Source of the DNA: an uncultured Pelagibacteraceae bacterium
Lineage (GTDB): Bacteria > Pseudomonadota > Alphaproteobacteria > Pelagibacterales > Pelagibacteraceae
Assembly: GCA_902553695.1 (NCBI GenBank)
Contig: CACDLR010000006.1
Span: 1 to 35,000, forward strand
Length of the DNA: 35,000 bases
Reading direction: 5' to 3'
A program made the position numbers and the translations under genes. Numbering within the stretch: position 1 is the stretch's first letter; the number at the start of each line of letters is the position of its first letter. The notes beneath the pieces are model-generated. The model searched no databases. It worked only from the letters and a program-made list of their open reading frames with translations, and was not told where the DNA came from. Positions 8,108 through 15,809 of this stretch are shown in pieces.

Positions 8108-9079
8108 TTAACTGATATTTGCGTTTAGGATGTTATGTAAAGTAATTAAACCTGATATCTTTTTTTTGTTTTTTCGATATACACATAGCGCTGAAATTCT
8201 TTTATAATTCATAATTGATAAAGCTTCAGCAGCCAATACATCTTCCCTAACCATTATTGGTTTTTTTTTCATTACTTTCTTAATTATTTGATAATTAATA
8301 TTATCTGACTTATAAGAAATCCTCTTAAGATCACCATCAGAAATTATTCCCGTCATGTTTCCTTGCTTATTAATTGCTATTAAAACACCTAGGTTTATTT
8401 TATTAAATGTTTTTAAAGCCGTTTTAATATCTGAATTTTCATTTATAAATGGTATTCCTTTTCCTTTATGCATTAAATCACCAACTGTTTTTAATCTTGC
8501 TCCTAAACTTCCTGAAGGGTGATATAACCTAAATTTTAATTTAGAGAATTTTCTATGTTTTATAGTTGATATTGCGAGACAATCTCCAAAAACAATTTGA
8601 GTAGTTGTGCTTGATGTTGGAATATAATTCCCCGGTCCAGCCTCAGTAACAGTTGGAAGTAAAAATTTTAAATTACTTGATTTATATAATAATGAATTTT
8701 TTTTAGAAGTAACCCCAGCCAAAGTAATTCCCTTATTTCTTTTTGTATACTGAATAATATTTTTTAATTCTGCAGACTCTCCACTATGACTAATCAAAAT
8801 TAATACATCTCCTGAACTAATCATACCCAAGTCTCCATGTGAACATGATCCTGCATCTACATAAAATGAAGGTATTCCAAGAGATGATAATGTTGATGAT
8901 ATTTTTCTACAAATTATACCTGATTTCCCTACACCTGAAAAAATAACTTTTCCTCTACACTTTAATATTGAATTTACTATTTTATCAAAATCTTTGTTGA
9001 TAGTTTTTTTTAATTTTTTAAGAGAATTTATTTCTGTCTGAACAACTTCTTTTCCAATTGAAGTGAAATTATTTTTCAT
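8108..9079 (-). CDS. kdsD: D-arabinose-5-phosphate isomerase (KdsD/KpsF family)
   Basis: KdsD converts ribulose 5-phosphate to arabinose 5-phosphate, the first step to KDO for the LPS core. The 323 residues hold an SIS sugar-isomerase domain (about 30-190) and two CBS repeats (about 200-320). Residues matching the known catalytic set are visible: Lys in GVGKSG, Glu in SGESAE, Glu in TEAGP and His in YHPSGSLG. The usual HPxEAxHGDLG reads DAGSCSHGDLG. The gene sits between nrnC (3-base gap) and lptC (1-base gap), and works in the same pathway as kdsB at 14099. Confidence 0.92.
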   Translation of the reverse strand: MKNNFTSIGKEVVQTEINSLKKLKKTINKDFDKIVNSILKCRGKVIFSGVGKSGIICRKISSTLSSLGIPSFYVDAGSCSHGDLGMISSGDVLILISHSGESAELKNIIQYTKRNKGITLAGVTSKKNSLLYKSSNLKFLLPTVTEAGPGNYIPTSSTTTQIVFGDCLAISTIKHRKFSKLKFRLYHPSGSLGARLKTVGDLMHKGKGIPFINENSDIKTALKTFNKINLGVLIAINKQGNMTGIISDGDLKRISYKSDNINYQIIKKVMKKKPIMVREDVLAAEALSIMNYKRISALCVYRKNKKKISGLITLHNILNANIS

Positions 9080-9082
9080 ATT

Positions 9083-9700
9083 TTAATGTGACCAGATATC
9101 CTCTGTAAATGATGCTAAATCTAAGTCAACTCTAGTTTGTAAAAATTTAATTGCTTTTACATAAAGATCATATCTATTCTCTCTAATTAATATATCTTTT
9201 AGCGCTGTACTAATTTTATGAAGGTATACTACATCATTGGCACAATATTTTAATTGTTTATCGTTTAGGTTCCCACCAAAGTCACTACTTTGTTGTTGTT
9301 TACTTAATTCTACCCCAATAAATTCCTTAACTAAATCCTTCAACCCATGTCTATCCGAATAACTTCTTGCAAGGCGGCTCATTGTACGTGTACAAGCAAC
9401 ATTTTCTACATCTATATTTAGGTATTTCTTAATAAATCCCATATCTGCTCTGGCATAATGAAATATTTTTTCGATATTTTTATTCACTAACAACTTTTTT
9501 AAATTTGGAGCATTATAATTTTCTCTATTTAATTGAATTATATGAGCATCGTTATTTCCTGAAGATAATTGAACCAAATAAAGCTTGTCTCTATTAACAT
9601 TTAACCCTGAAAACTCAGAGTCTACTGCTAAAGACTTTTTGTCATCCAGCTTTATTTCATCTGGCAAATCATTTTTATGTAATTTAATATTAATTTGCAT
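9083..9700 (-). CDS. nrnC: DEDDy 3'-5' exonuclease, nano-RNase NrnC type
   Basis: This is a ribonuclease D-like exonuclease with no C-terminal HRDC domain. The 205-residue length and the N-terminus (IKLHKNDLP) match NrnC, the alphaproteobacterial enzyme that replaces oligoribonuclease and degrades 2-5-mer RNAs. The DEDDy residues are visible: Asp27 and Glu29 in DSEF, Asp86 in HYARADM, and Tyr152/Asp156 in YCANDVVYL. It is the first gene of the twelve-gene minus-strand run. Its ATG lies only 13 bases from the ATG of the divergent NDUFA9-like gene, so its promoter must lie inside that neighbour's coding sequence. Confidence 0.87.
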   Translation of the reverse strand: MQINIKLHKNDLPDEIKLDDKKSLAVDSEFSGLNVNRDKLYLVQLSSGNNDAHIIQLNRENYNAPNLKKLLVNKNIEKIFHYARADMGFIKKYLNIDVENVACTRTMSRLARSYSDRHGLKDLVKEFIGVELSKQQQSSDFGGNLNDKQLKYCANDVVYLHKISTALKDILIRENRYDLYVKAIKFLQTRVDLDLASFTEDIWSH

Positions 9701-9713
9701 TAGTTATATATAT

Positions 9714-10679
9714 ATGAAACCAAAAGAAATTCTAGTATTTGGCGGCTCTGGTCAAATTGGGAGACATTTACTAAGAAAATTAACAAGAAAAAATTTTAGG
9801 GTAACTGTTGTAACGAGAAATATTCATAGAAAAGGTTATGTTTTAAAAAGTTCAGGAAATGCTGGATGGATTGATATAATTGAATTAGAAACCTTTAACT
9901 ATAATAAACTAAGCCAAATTTTTAAAAATAAAGATATCTGTATTAATCTAATTGGTATTTTAAATGAAAAAAATAAATCCTCATTTAATAATATGCATAC
10001 GTTCTTACCAAAAACTTTAGCCTTGCTTTCAAAAGAACATAATTTAAAACAATTTATACATCTCTCTGCACTTGGAGTAGATAATGCAAATAAGAGTAAA
10101 TATGCATTGAGCAAATTAAACGGAGAGACTGAAATAAAAAATATTTTTGATAAATATGTAATCCTAAAACCATCTTTAGTCTACAGTGTAGATGATAATT
10201 TTTCGACGATGTTGATGAGTATGTTAAAGTTGATGCCATTTTTTCCAATTTATTACCATGGTAAAACTATTTTTTATCCTATTCATGTTACAGACATGTG
10301 CGAAATTATTGAGAATATAATAATAAACGAGACTAAAAAAGAAACAATTGAATGTATTGGACCTGAAAAAATTTCTTTTAAAGAATTAATTTTAAAAATC
10401 TTAAAATCCCTAGAAATATATAGACCTTTATTACCAATGCCGCTAACAATTGCTAAATTCGTAGCAACTTTTTTTGAGATATTTATGAAAAATCCATTGC
10501 TTACAAAAGATCAATTAATTTTACTAAATTATAATAATGAACCATCTGGAAAGTATAAAACAAACATAGATTTAAAACTTAATAGTAAGTTAAAGTATTT
10601 TGAAAATGAGATTTTAAAATATTCCTATATGTGGAAAAATGAAGGAGAATTTTCAAAGCAAAAAAATAAAATTAATTGA
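9714..10679 (+). CDS. NDUFA9-like NAD(P)-binding protein (atypical SDR)
   Basis: This 321-residue protein has a Rossmann fold, with the nucleotide-binding GGSGQIG near the N-terminus and a YALSK motif near residue 138 in the place of the SDR catalytic YxxxK. It resembles the alphaproteobacterial proteins related to the 39-kDa (NDUFA9) accessory subunit of respiratory complex I, and more loosely UDP-sugar epimerases. The start is the ATG at 9714. The frame stays open upstream, but that part is antisense to nrnC and lacks the Rossmann start. The gene ends 9 bases before the gcrA stop on the other strand. Its exact substrate, if any, cannot be read from the sequence. Confidence 0.78.
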   Translation: MKPKEILVFGGSGQIGRHLLRKLTRKNFRVTVVTRNIHRKGYVLKSSGNAGWIDIIELETFNYNKLSQIFKNKDICINLIGILNEKNKSSFNNMHTFLPKTLALLSKEHNLKQFIHLSALGVDNANKSKYALSKLNGETEIKNIFDKYVILKPSLVYSVDDNFSTMLMSMLKLMPFFPIYYHGKTIFYPIHVTDMCEIIENIIINETKKETIECIGPEKISFKELILKILKSLEIYRPLLPMPLTIAKFVATFFEIFMKNPLLTKDQLILLNYNNEPSGKYKTNIDLKLNSKLKYFENEILKYSYMWKNEGEFSKQKNKIN

Positions 10680-10688
10680 AATTATATA

Positions 10689-11183
10689 TTACGCAGATTT
10701 TACTTTTTTTTCTAAAAAAGTTGGAACTTCATCATCTTTAATTGGAACATCTTCTTTCTTTCCCCGTGGTTGATACACGATCATTAAATGAAGAGGGCAG
10801 TATGAAAATTTTTCTACTGTTTTTCTACCACAGAATGAGGAATTTTTCTCATCTGGATGTCCTTCCATATATTTACAGGTACTTTCATTTAATTCTTCTA
10901 GAGATATATTTTTTGCCTCCTCAAAATTTTTGTCTAAAACTAAACTTTTGAACTTTGATCTTCTAGAAATATAATTTGATTTCCTTGTATTATTAATTTC
11001 TTTAGAGGAATGATTAAAATTCGCGTTTCTTTTTTTTATTTTAGATGATAAATTTAATCTATGTGCTTTACCAATTACTGCGTTTCTAGTAACTCCACCA
11101 ATTAGCTCTGCAATCTGAGATGCGGTTTTCCCTTTACCCCATTCATTTTTTAATATTTCAATCTTTTTTTCGTCCCAACCCAT
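10689..11183 (-). CDS. gcrA: Cell cycle regulator GcrA
   Basis: GcrA is an alphaproteobacterial transcription activator that binds the housekeeping sigma factor and, in Caulobacter, promoters with methylated GANTC sites. The 164-residue protein has the diagnostic N-terminal helix-turn-helix: a tryptophan-rich start, then ASQIAELIGG and TRNAVIGKAHRL at about 20-43. The C-terminal part carries the conserved CKY...FCG...YCPLH...YQP pattern, with cysteines and histidine that look like a metal site. A basic linker joins the two. It is a single-gene unit, divergent from argD across a 184-bp region. Confidence 0.92.
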   Translation of the reverse strand: MGWDEKKIEILKNEWGKGKTASQIAELIGGVTRNAVIGKAHRLNLSSKIKKRNANFNHSSKEINNTRKSNYISRRSKFKSLVLDKNFEEAKNISLEELNESTCKYMEGHPDEKNSSFCGRKTVEKFSYCPLHLMIVYQPRGKKEDVPIKDDEVPTFLEKKVKSA

Positions 11184-11367
11184 ATATTACTAAATGTTGT
11201 GTTTTAATTTATTATATATACAATATAATGTAACACACAAATAGTATATTTAATCAAGTATTTTTTTGATTTTCTTAACAAATTCTTAGGAATTAAATTT
11301 AACCGATAGTTGAATTTTTATATAAGTTAATATGATTTAAATGTGTATAAAATAAATATAAAATTTT
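11184..11367. promoter_or_regulatory. Divergent control region between gcrA and argD
   Basis: This 184-bp AT-rich gap must hold the promoters of both gcrA and argD-argF. TATAAT lies at 11224-11229. A candidate argD promoter is TTGAAT (11310-11315) with TATGAT (11331-11336), but the 15-bp spacer is short. TTGTGTT (11197-11203) and AACACA (11232-11237) form an imperfect dyad around the AT-rich core and could be an operator. I saw no GANTC site here. All of these calls are by eye. Confidence 0.35.
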
Positions 11368-12531
11368 ATGACATCTTTAGCAAACAATTATAATAGAAGA
11401 AACATATCCTTTAAATACGGAAAAGGATCTTTTTTATATTCAACCAATGGAAAAAAGTATCTAGATTTTGTACAGGGTATAGCTGTAAATTCATTAGGAC
11501 ATGCCCACCCAAAATTAGTTAAAACGATAAGAGATCAATCAAAAAAACTTTGGCATGTTTCAAATGCCTTTCAAATTCCGGAGGGAGAAAAATTAGCCAA
11601 AAAGTTGTGTCAAAAAACATTTGCTGATTACGTTATGTTTCAAAACTCAGGTGCTGAAGCAACAGAGGCTAGTATAAAAGTAGCTAGACGATATTTTTAT
11701 TCTATTGGGAAACCTTATAAAACGAGAATTTTATGTATTAAAAATTCTTTTCATGGAAGAACTTTGGCTACAATTTTTGCAAGTGGATCTAAAAAAATGA
11801 CGGAAGGATTTGGTCATATAGGCGGTTTCGACCATTTTGTTTTTGGAGATCATAAGTCTTTAAAGAAAAAAATTAAAAAAAATACGGCAGCAATTATGGT
11901 TGAAACAATAATGGGTGAGGGTGGCATTAAGGTAATACCAGATTGGTGTTTAAAAGAATTGAGAAAATTATGTGATAAAAAAAAAATATTACTTATTTTA
12001 GATGAGGTACAATGTGGAATTTCACGATCAGGAAATTTTTTTGCTTTTGAAAAATCTAAAGTCGCCCCTGACATTGTACCTATAGCCAAAGGCATTGGTT
12101 CTGGATTTCCTATCGGTGCAGTTTTAATGAATAAAAAAGTTGCCGCAGGTATGACACCAGGAACACATGGTTCAACTTTTGGTGGCAACCCTTTAGCTAT
12201 GTGTGTTGGAAATTCTGTGATGGATTTAGTTTCAAGCAAAAAATTTCTTAATAATGTAAAAAAATCTTCAAGATTTTTTTTTTCAAACTTGAATCAATTG
12301 AAGAAAAAATATCCAAATATCATTAAAGAAATAAGAGGAAGAGGCTTATTGATTGGTATACAGCTTCATACAGATCAAAGTAATTTTATTAAAAAACTTA
12401 CGGAAAATAAATTGTTAACAATACGAGCAGCAGAAAATGTTGTTCGTATTTTGCCACCTTTAAATGTTAAAAAAAATGAAATACGTATGGCGGTAAAAAT
12501 TATAGATAAAGTTTGTTCAGAACTAAAATAA
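11368..12531 (+). CDS. argD: Acetylornithine aminotransferase
   Basis: ArgD is a class III PLP aminotransferase that makes N-acetylornithine from N-acetylglutamate semialdehyde; many also serve in lysine synthesis as DapC. The 387-residue protein shows the substrate-binding start (GKYLDFVQGIAVNSLGH pattern), NSGAEATE, the HGRT motif, the LDEVQCG aspartate and the PLP lysine in AKGIGSGFPIGA. Only 1 base separates it from argF. A run of ten Ts in the coding strand lies near 12274. Confidence 0.94.
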   Translation: MTSLANNYNRRNISFKYGKGSFLYSTNGKKYLDFVQGIAVNSLGHAHPKLVKTIRDQSKKLWHVSNAFQIPEGEKLAKKLCQKTFADYVMFQNSGAEATEASIKVARRYFYSIGKPYKTRILCIKNSFHGRTLATIFASGSKKMTEGFGHIGGFDHFVFGDHKSLKKKIKKNTAAIMVETIMGEGGIKVIPDWCLKELRKLCDKKKILLILDEVQCGISRSGNFFAFEKSKVAPDIVPIAKGIGSGFPIGAVLMNKKVAAGMTPGTHGSTFGGNPLAMCVGNSVMDLVSSKKFLNNVKKSSRFFFSNLNQLKKKYPNIIKEIRGRGLLIGIQLHTDQSNFIKKLTENKLLTIRAAENVVRILPPLNVKKNEIRMAVKIIDKVCSELK

Positions 12532-12532
12532 T

Positions 12533-13462
12533 ATGAAAAATTTTATAAATTTAAAAGATATTCCAGCTAAAGATCTTAGAAAAATTCTTATTGATGCTAA
12601 GAAAAGAAAGAATAAAAGGAAGAAAATTTCTACACTTGATACTGATAAAGATAAACCTTTAAAAGGAAAATTACTAATACAGATGTACGAAAAACAAAGT
12701 TCTCGAACCCGTTTAAGTTTTTATATTGCAATTAGCCAGCTAGGAGCTAGCTCAATAACTGTTAAAGAAAGTGAATTGCATCTTGGTAAGGGAGGTGAAA
12801 GCCTAGCTGATACAGCTAAAATCTTGTCAACTTATGGTGATGGTTTTTTACTAAGAACAAATAGTGATAAAAAAATTTCGGATTTTAGTAAAAATTTGAC
12901 TATACCAATCGTAAACTTGCTTAGCCCGAGCTCTCATCCATGCCAAGTACTTTCTGATGTATTTACAGTTGAAGAAATAATGAAAAAACCAATATCAAAA
13001 TTGAATATTTGCTGGATTGGTGATTGTAACAATGTATTAAATTCTTTGATAGCTGCGTCAATCAAATTTGATTTCAGTTTAAATATAGGATGCCCAAATA
13101 ACTATTCTCCCCCAAAATTTGTAATAGATTGGGTTAAAAAAAATAAAAAAACAATAAATATCTTTAACGATCCAAAACAAGCTGCAAAAAATGCAGATGT
13201 AGTTTTTTCAGATAAAGTAGTTTCTTTAAATGATAAAGGTAATAAAGAAAAAAAAATTAGAGATTTCAAAAACTATAAAATTAATTCTGAATTAATGAAA
13301 GTTACCCGACCCCAAAGTATTTTTTTACACTGTTTACCAAGAGGAAATGAAGTTTCTGAAGATGTTTTTTTAGGAAATAAATCTAAAGTTTGGCAACAAG
13401 CCCTAAATAGAGTCCATGTGCAAAAAAGTATTTTATTATATTGTTTTGGAAAATTAAGGTAA
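12533..13462 (+). CDS. argF: Ornithine carbamoyltransferase
   Basis: ArgF joins ornithine and carbamoyl phosphate to give citrulline. The 309-residue protein shows the carbamoyl-phosphate site SSRTR (family STRTR), the HPCQ motif, and the HCLPRG motif with the active-site cysteine. It is in an operon with argD, and with argJ at 24312 forms part of the arginine pathway. The last 9 coding bases overlap the end of the cytochrome c gene on the other strand, so no terminator lies between them. Confidence 0.94.
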   Translation: MKNFINLKDIPAKDLRKILIDAKKRKNKRKKISTLDTDKDKPLKGKLLIQMYEKQSSRTRLSFYIAISQLGASSITVKESELHLGKGGESLADTAKILSTYGDGFLLRTNSDKKISDFSKNLTIPIVNLLSPSSHPCQVLSDVFTVEEIMKKPISKLNICWIGDCNNVLNSLIAASIKFDFSLNIGCPNNYSPPKFVIDWVKKNKKTINIFNDPKQAAKNADVVFSDKVVSLNDKGNKEKKIRDFKNYKINSELMKVTRPQSIFLHCLPRGNEVSEDVFLGNKSKVWQQALNRVHVQKSILLYCFGKLR

Positions 13463-13999
13463 AGGAAGAGGTTCGTCAGAATTTTGATTTAAATAAAGTA
13501 TAACAGACGCTCGATCTTTATCTTTTCTTAAACCAGCAAAAGCCATTTTAGTTCCTTTAATATGTGCCTGAGGTTTTCTTAAGTATCCATTCATTTCTTC
13601 AAAATTCCATTCCTTACCATATTCTGTTAAAGCCTGAGAATATTTATAATCCTCTATTGAAGCAATTTTTCTACCCAAAACTCCATAGAGTGCTGGACCA
13701 ATTTTGTTTGCTCCACCTTTCTCAATTACGTGACATGCGGTACATTTTTTAAATACCTTTTCTCCATGTGCAATGTCTCCTAGAGCTAATAAAGCAGAAA
13801 TATCAACCTCCTCGACACTTTCGGTTTTTGTATCTGATATTTGTTTAGCTGTGCCACCATCCGGCACCTCTACTTTGTAACCAGTGGTATCTGGTTTATC
13901 TACATGAAAAACTACGTTTGATATTTTACCTATTCCAATAAATAATAGGGCTATTAACAGTATTGAGGCAACTATTTTATTTATTTCAAATGAATCCAT
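13454..13999 (-). CDS. Membrane-anchored c-type cytochrome (CycM-like)
   Basis: This is a class I cytochrome c of 181 residues. An uncleaved N-terminal membrane anchor (about residues 8-28) is followed by an acidic, proline-poor linker and one haem domain, with CTACH as the covalent haem site and the Met ligand in GTKMAFAG. This layout matches the CycM/cytochrome c552 type that carries electrons between the bc1 complex and the terminal oxidase on the periplasmic face. It is a single gene, convergent with argF and divergent from kdsB. Confidence 0.88.
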   Translation of the reverse strand: MDSFEINKIVASILLIALLFIGIGKISNVVFHVDKPDTTGYKVEVPDGGTAKQISDTKTESVEEVDISALLALGDIAHGEKVFKKCTACHVIEKGGANKIGPALYGVLGRKIASIEDYKYSQALTEYGKEWNFEEMNGYLRKPQAHIKGTKMAFAGLRKDKDRASVILYLNQNSDEPLPLP

Positions 14000-14098
14000 G
14001 TTATTTACTTTTTTACGTCGTATAACATGTTAAACAAAGAAAATAATATATAATTGTTTTAATTTAAGCGGCTGAAAGACGCATAAATACTTATATTA
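14000..14098. promoter_or_regulatory. Divergent control region between cytochrome c and kdsB genes
   Basis: This 99-bp AT-rich gap lies between two outward-facing genes. A short GCG...CGC hairpin near 14069-14083 is the only GC-rich element. Promoters for both genes must be here, but I cannot fix -35 and -10 boxes with confidence. Confidence 0.35.
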
Positions 14099-14836
14099 AT
14101 GACTAAAACTATTATTTTAATACCTTCTAGACTGGGCGCCTCAAGATTACCCAATAAACCTCTTCTTAAAATCAAAAATAAATCAATAATTAATCATGTT
14201 TACGAAAAAGGTTTATCAACTAATATTGGAGAGGTTTACGTTGCAACTGGAGATAAAGAAATCTTTGATGAAGTAATAAGAAATAATGGAAAAAGCATTC
14301 TTACATCAAAAGAACATCCAACAGGAACAGATAGAATTTTTGAAGCTTTTGAGCATTTACAATTGGATGATGTTGACTTTATAATTAACTTACAAGGGGA
14401 CGAGCCTTTGATAGATATTAATGACATTATCAATTTGAATAATTTTGCAATTAAAAATAATTGTGAAATAGCCACACTTGCATGTAAACTTGAATTAGAA
14501 AACAATGAAAATCAAAATGTTGTTAAAGTAATTTGTGAAGAAAATATTGAAAAAAAGAAAATTTCTACAGCTAAAAATTTTTTAAGATTTATTAAAGAAG
14601 GAAATATAAATAATGTTTACCATCATATCGGAATATATATATATAAAGTTTCTACATTAGAAAAATTTGTAAATTTAAAACCTTCATTAAATGAAATCAA
14701 TTTTAGGCTAGAGCAACTTAGAGCACTAGATAACAATATAAAAATTAATGTTGTTTTTGCAAATACCATCCCAATTGGTGTAGATACTAATGAAGATTAT
14801 CTGGAAATCAAAAAACTTATGGAATATAAGTCTTAA
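14099..14836 (+). CDS. kdsB: 3-deoxy-manno-octulosonate cytidylyltransferase
   Basis: KdsB activates KDO to CMP-KDO for LPS core synthesis, using CTP made with the help of Cmk. The 245-residue protein shows the nucleotide-binding IPSRLGASRLPNKPL, the GTDR motif, NLQGDEPLI, HIGIYIY and LEQLRAL, and ends with the IGVDTNED motif. All are family hallmarks. It lies 3 bases before pheA, and the two are probably co-transcribed. Confidence 0.95.
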   Translation: MTKTIILIPSRLGASRLPNKPLLKIKNKSIINHVYEKGLSTNIGEVYVATGDKEIFDEVIRNNGKSILTSKEHPTGTDRIFEAFEHLQLDDVDFIINLQGDEPLIDINDIINLNNFAIKNNCEIATLACKLELENNENQNVVKVICEENIEKKKISTAKNFLRFIKEGNINNVYHHIGIYIYKVSTLEKFVNLKPSLNEINFRLEQLRALDNNIKINVVFANTIPIGVDTNEDYLEIKKLMEYKS

Positions 14837-14839
14837 ATT

Positions 14840-15667
14840 ATGAAAATTGCGTATCAAGGCATTCCAGGAAGTTACAGTGAAAGCTGTGCAAAAAGTAATT
14901 ATCCTAAATGTGAGACCATTTCTTGCAAAACTTTTGATGAGTGTTTTGAAATGGCCAATGATGATAATAATATTAAAGCAATAATTCCAGAGTCTAATAA
15001 AACAACTGGTAATATAGGCATAGAATATTTGATTTTTAAATTTAGGCTAAATATTCAAGCAGAACATTTTTACAAAATAAGTCATAATTTACTTGGTATA
15101 AAAGGTAGTAATATTAAACAAATAAAACATGTTTACTCACATGCGCAGGCATTAAGTCAATCATCTATTTTTATTAAAGAAAATAATTTAGTTGAACAGG
15201 TTAGAGCAGATACAGCTGGATCAGCTAAATTTGTTGCAGATAGCAATGACAAAACAAAAGCTGCTATTGCATCTAGTTTAAGTGCAAAAATTTATAATTT
15301 AGAAATTATTAAAAAAGATATACAGGATAACAAGGAAAATTTTACAAGATTTTTATTGATGGGAAGAGATGTTATTCAACCTGAAACTGATGGTAAATTA
15401 TATGTTACATCTTTTTTATTTAAATTAAAAAGTAAACCAGCCGCCTTATATAGCGCTTTACAAGGTATGGCAATTAACGGAGTTAATATGATTAAACTTC
15501 AAAGCTTCCCTGAAAAAAATTCTTTTTCTTCATATTTTTTTCTATGTGAGGTTGAGGGAAACTTGAATGAGACGAAAATTAAAAATTCTTTAGAAGATTT
15601 AAATTATCATTGTGAAGATATGAGTATTTTGGGGGTTTTCGAGGCTGATAAACTCAGAAAAAAATAA
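14840..15667 (+). CDS. pheA: Prephenate dehydratase
   Basis: PheA converts prephenate to phenylpyruvate for phenylalanine synthesis. The 275-residue protein has a catalytic domain (1-180), with GIPGSYSE at the start, DTAGSAKF, and the catalytic-region motif FTRF. An ACT domain follows (about 190-270) with NGVNMIKLQSFP. The usual PIENS reads PESNK, and the ACT motifs GALV and ESRP read AALY and LQSF, so phenylalanine feedback may be altered. It has no chorismate mutase domain, as is common in Alphaproteobacteria. Confidence 0.92.
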   Translation: MKIAYQGIPGSYSESCAKSNYPKCETISCKTFDECFEMANDDNNIKAIIPESNKTTGNIGIEYLIFKFRLNIQAEHFYKISHNLLGIKGSNIKQIKHVYSHAQALSQSSIFIKENNLVEQVRADTAGSAKFVADSNDKTKAAIASSLSAKIYNLEIIKKDIQDNKENFTRFLLMGRDVIQPETDGKLYVTSFLFKLKSKPAALYSALQGMAINGVNMIKLQSFPEKNSFSSYFFLCEVEGNLNETKIKNSLEDLNYHCEDMSILGVFEADKLRKK

Positions 15668-15676
15668 GATATCATA

Positions 15677-15706
15677 TTGAAGAAATTAAATTATTACTGA
15701 TATAAT
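15677..15706 (+). promoter_or_regulatory. Promoter of the SRP RNA gene
   Basis: TTGAAG (15677-15682) and a perfect TATAAT (15701-15706) are separated by 18 bp. The expected start falls on the first G of the GGGGG that opens the SRP RNA (15712). It begins directly after the pheA stop and probably also drives dnaX. Confidence 0.68.
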
Positions 15707-15711
15707 ATGAT

Positions 15712-15804
15712 GGGGGCCATCCAGGTGAAGGTACCATTAACTCCCCTAGGTCTTAACGGAAGCAAGGGTATTGAGTATTTATTCAGGTTGGTTGGTCTCC
15801 TTTT
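15712..15804 (+). ncRNA. ffs: Signal recognition particle 4.5S RNA
   Basis: This is the small SRP RNA that binds Ffh and directs membrane proteins to the translocon. The outer ends pair: GGGGGCCAUCC (15712-15722) with GGUUGGUCUCC (15790-15800), with a few wobbles. Inner stems are UGAA/UUCA, ACUC/GAGU (15740-15743 with 15773-15776) and CCC/GGG. The tip has the conserved AGGUC...GGAAGCA of helix 8, closed by a UAAC tetraloop (15754-15757), the known URRC variant of the usual GGAA. Four Us follow the outer stem. dnaX starts 6-10 bases later. Confidence 0.9.
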
Positions 15805-15809
15805 GATTT

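Noticed and set aside
9585..9713. Longer N-terminus for the NDUFA9-like protein
   Set aside because: The frame is open upstream but antisense to conserved nrnC sequence, and the Rossmann fold starts properly at the ATG at 9714.
14000..14098. Small RNA or riboswitch before kdsB
   Set aside because: Only a 3-bp GCG/CGC stem was seen; it is too weak to call.
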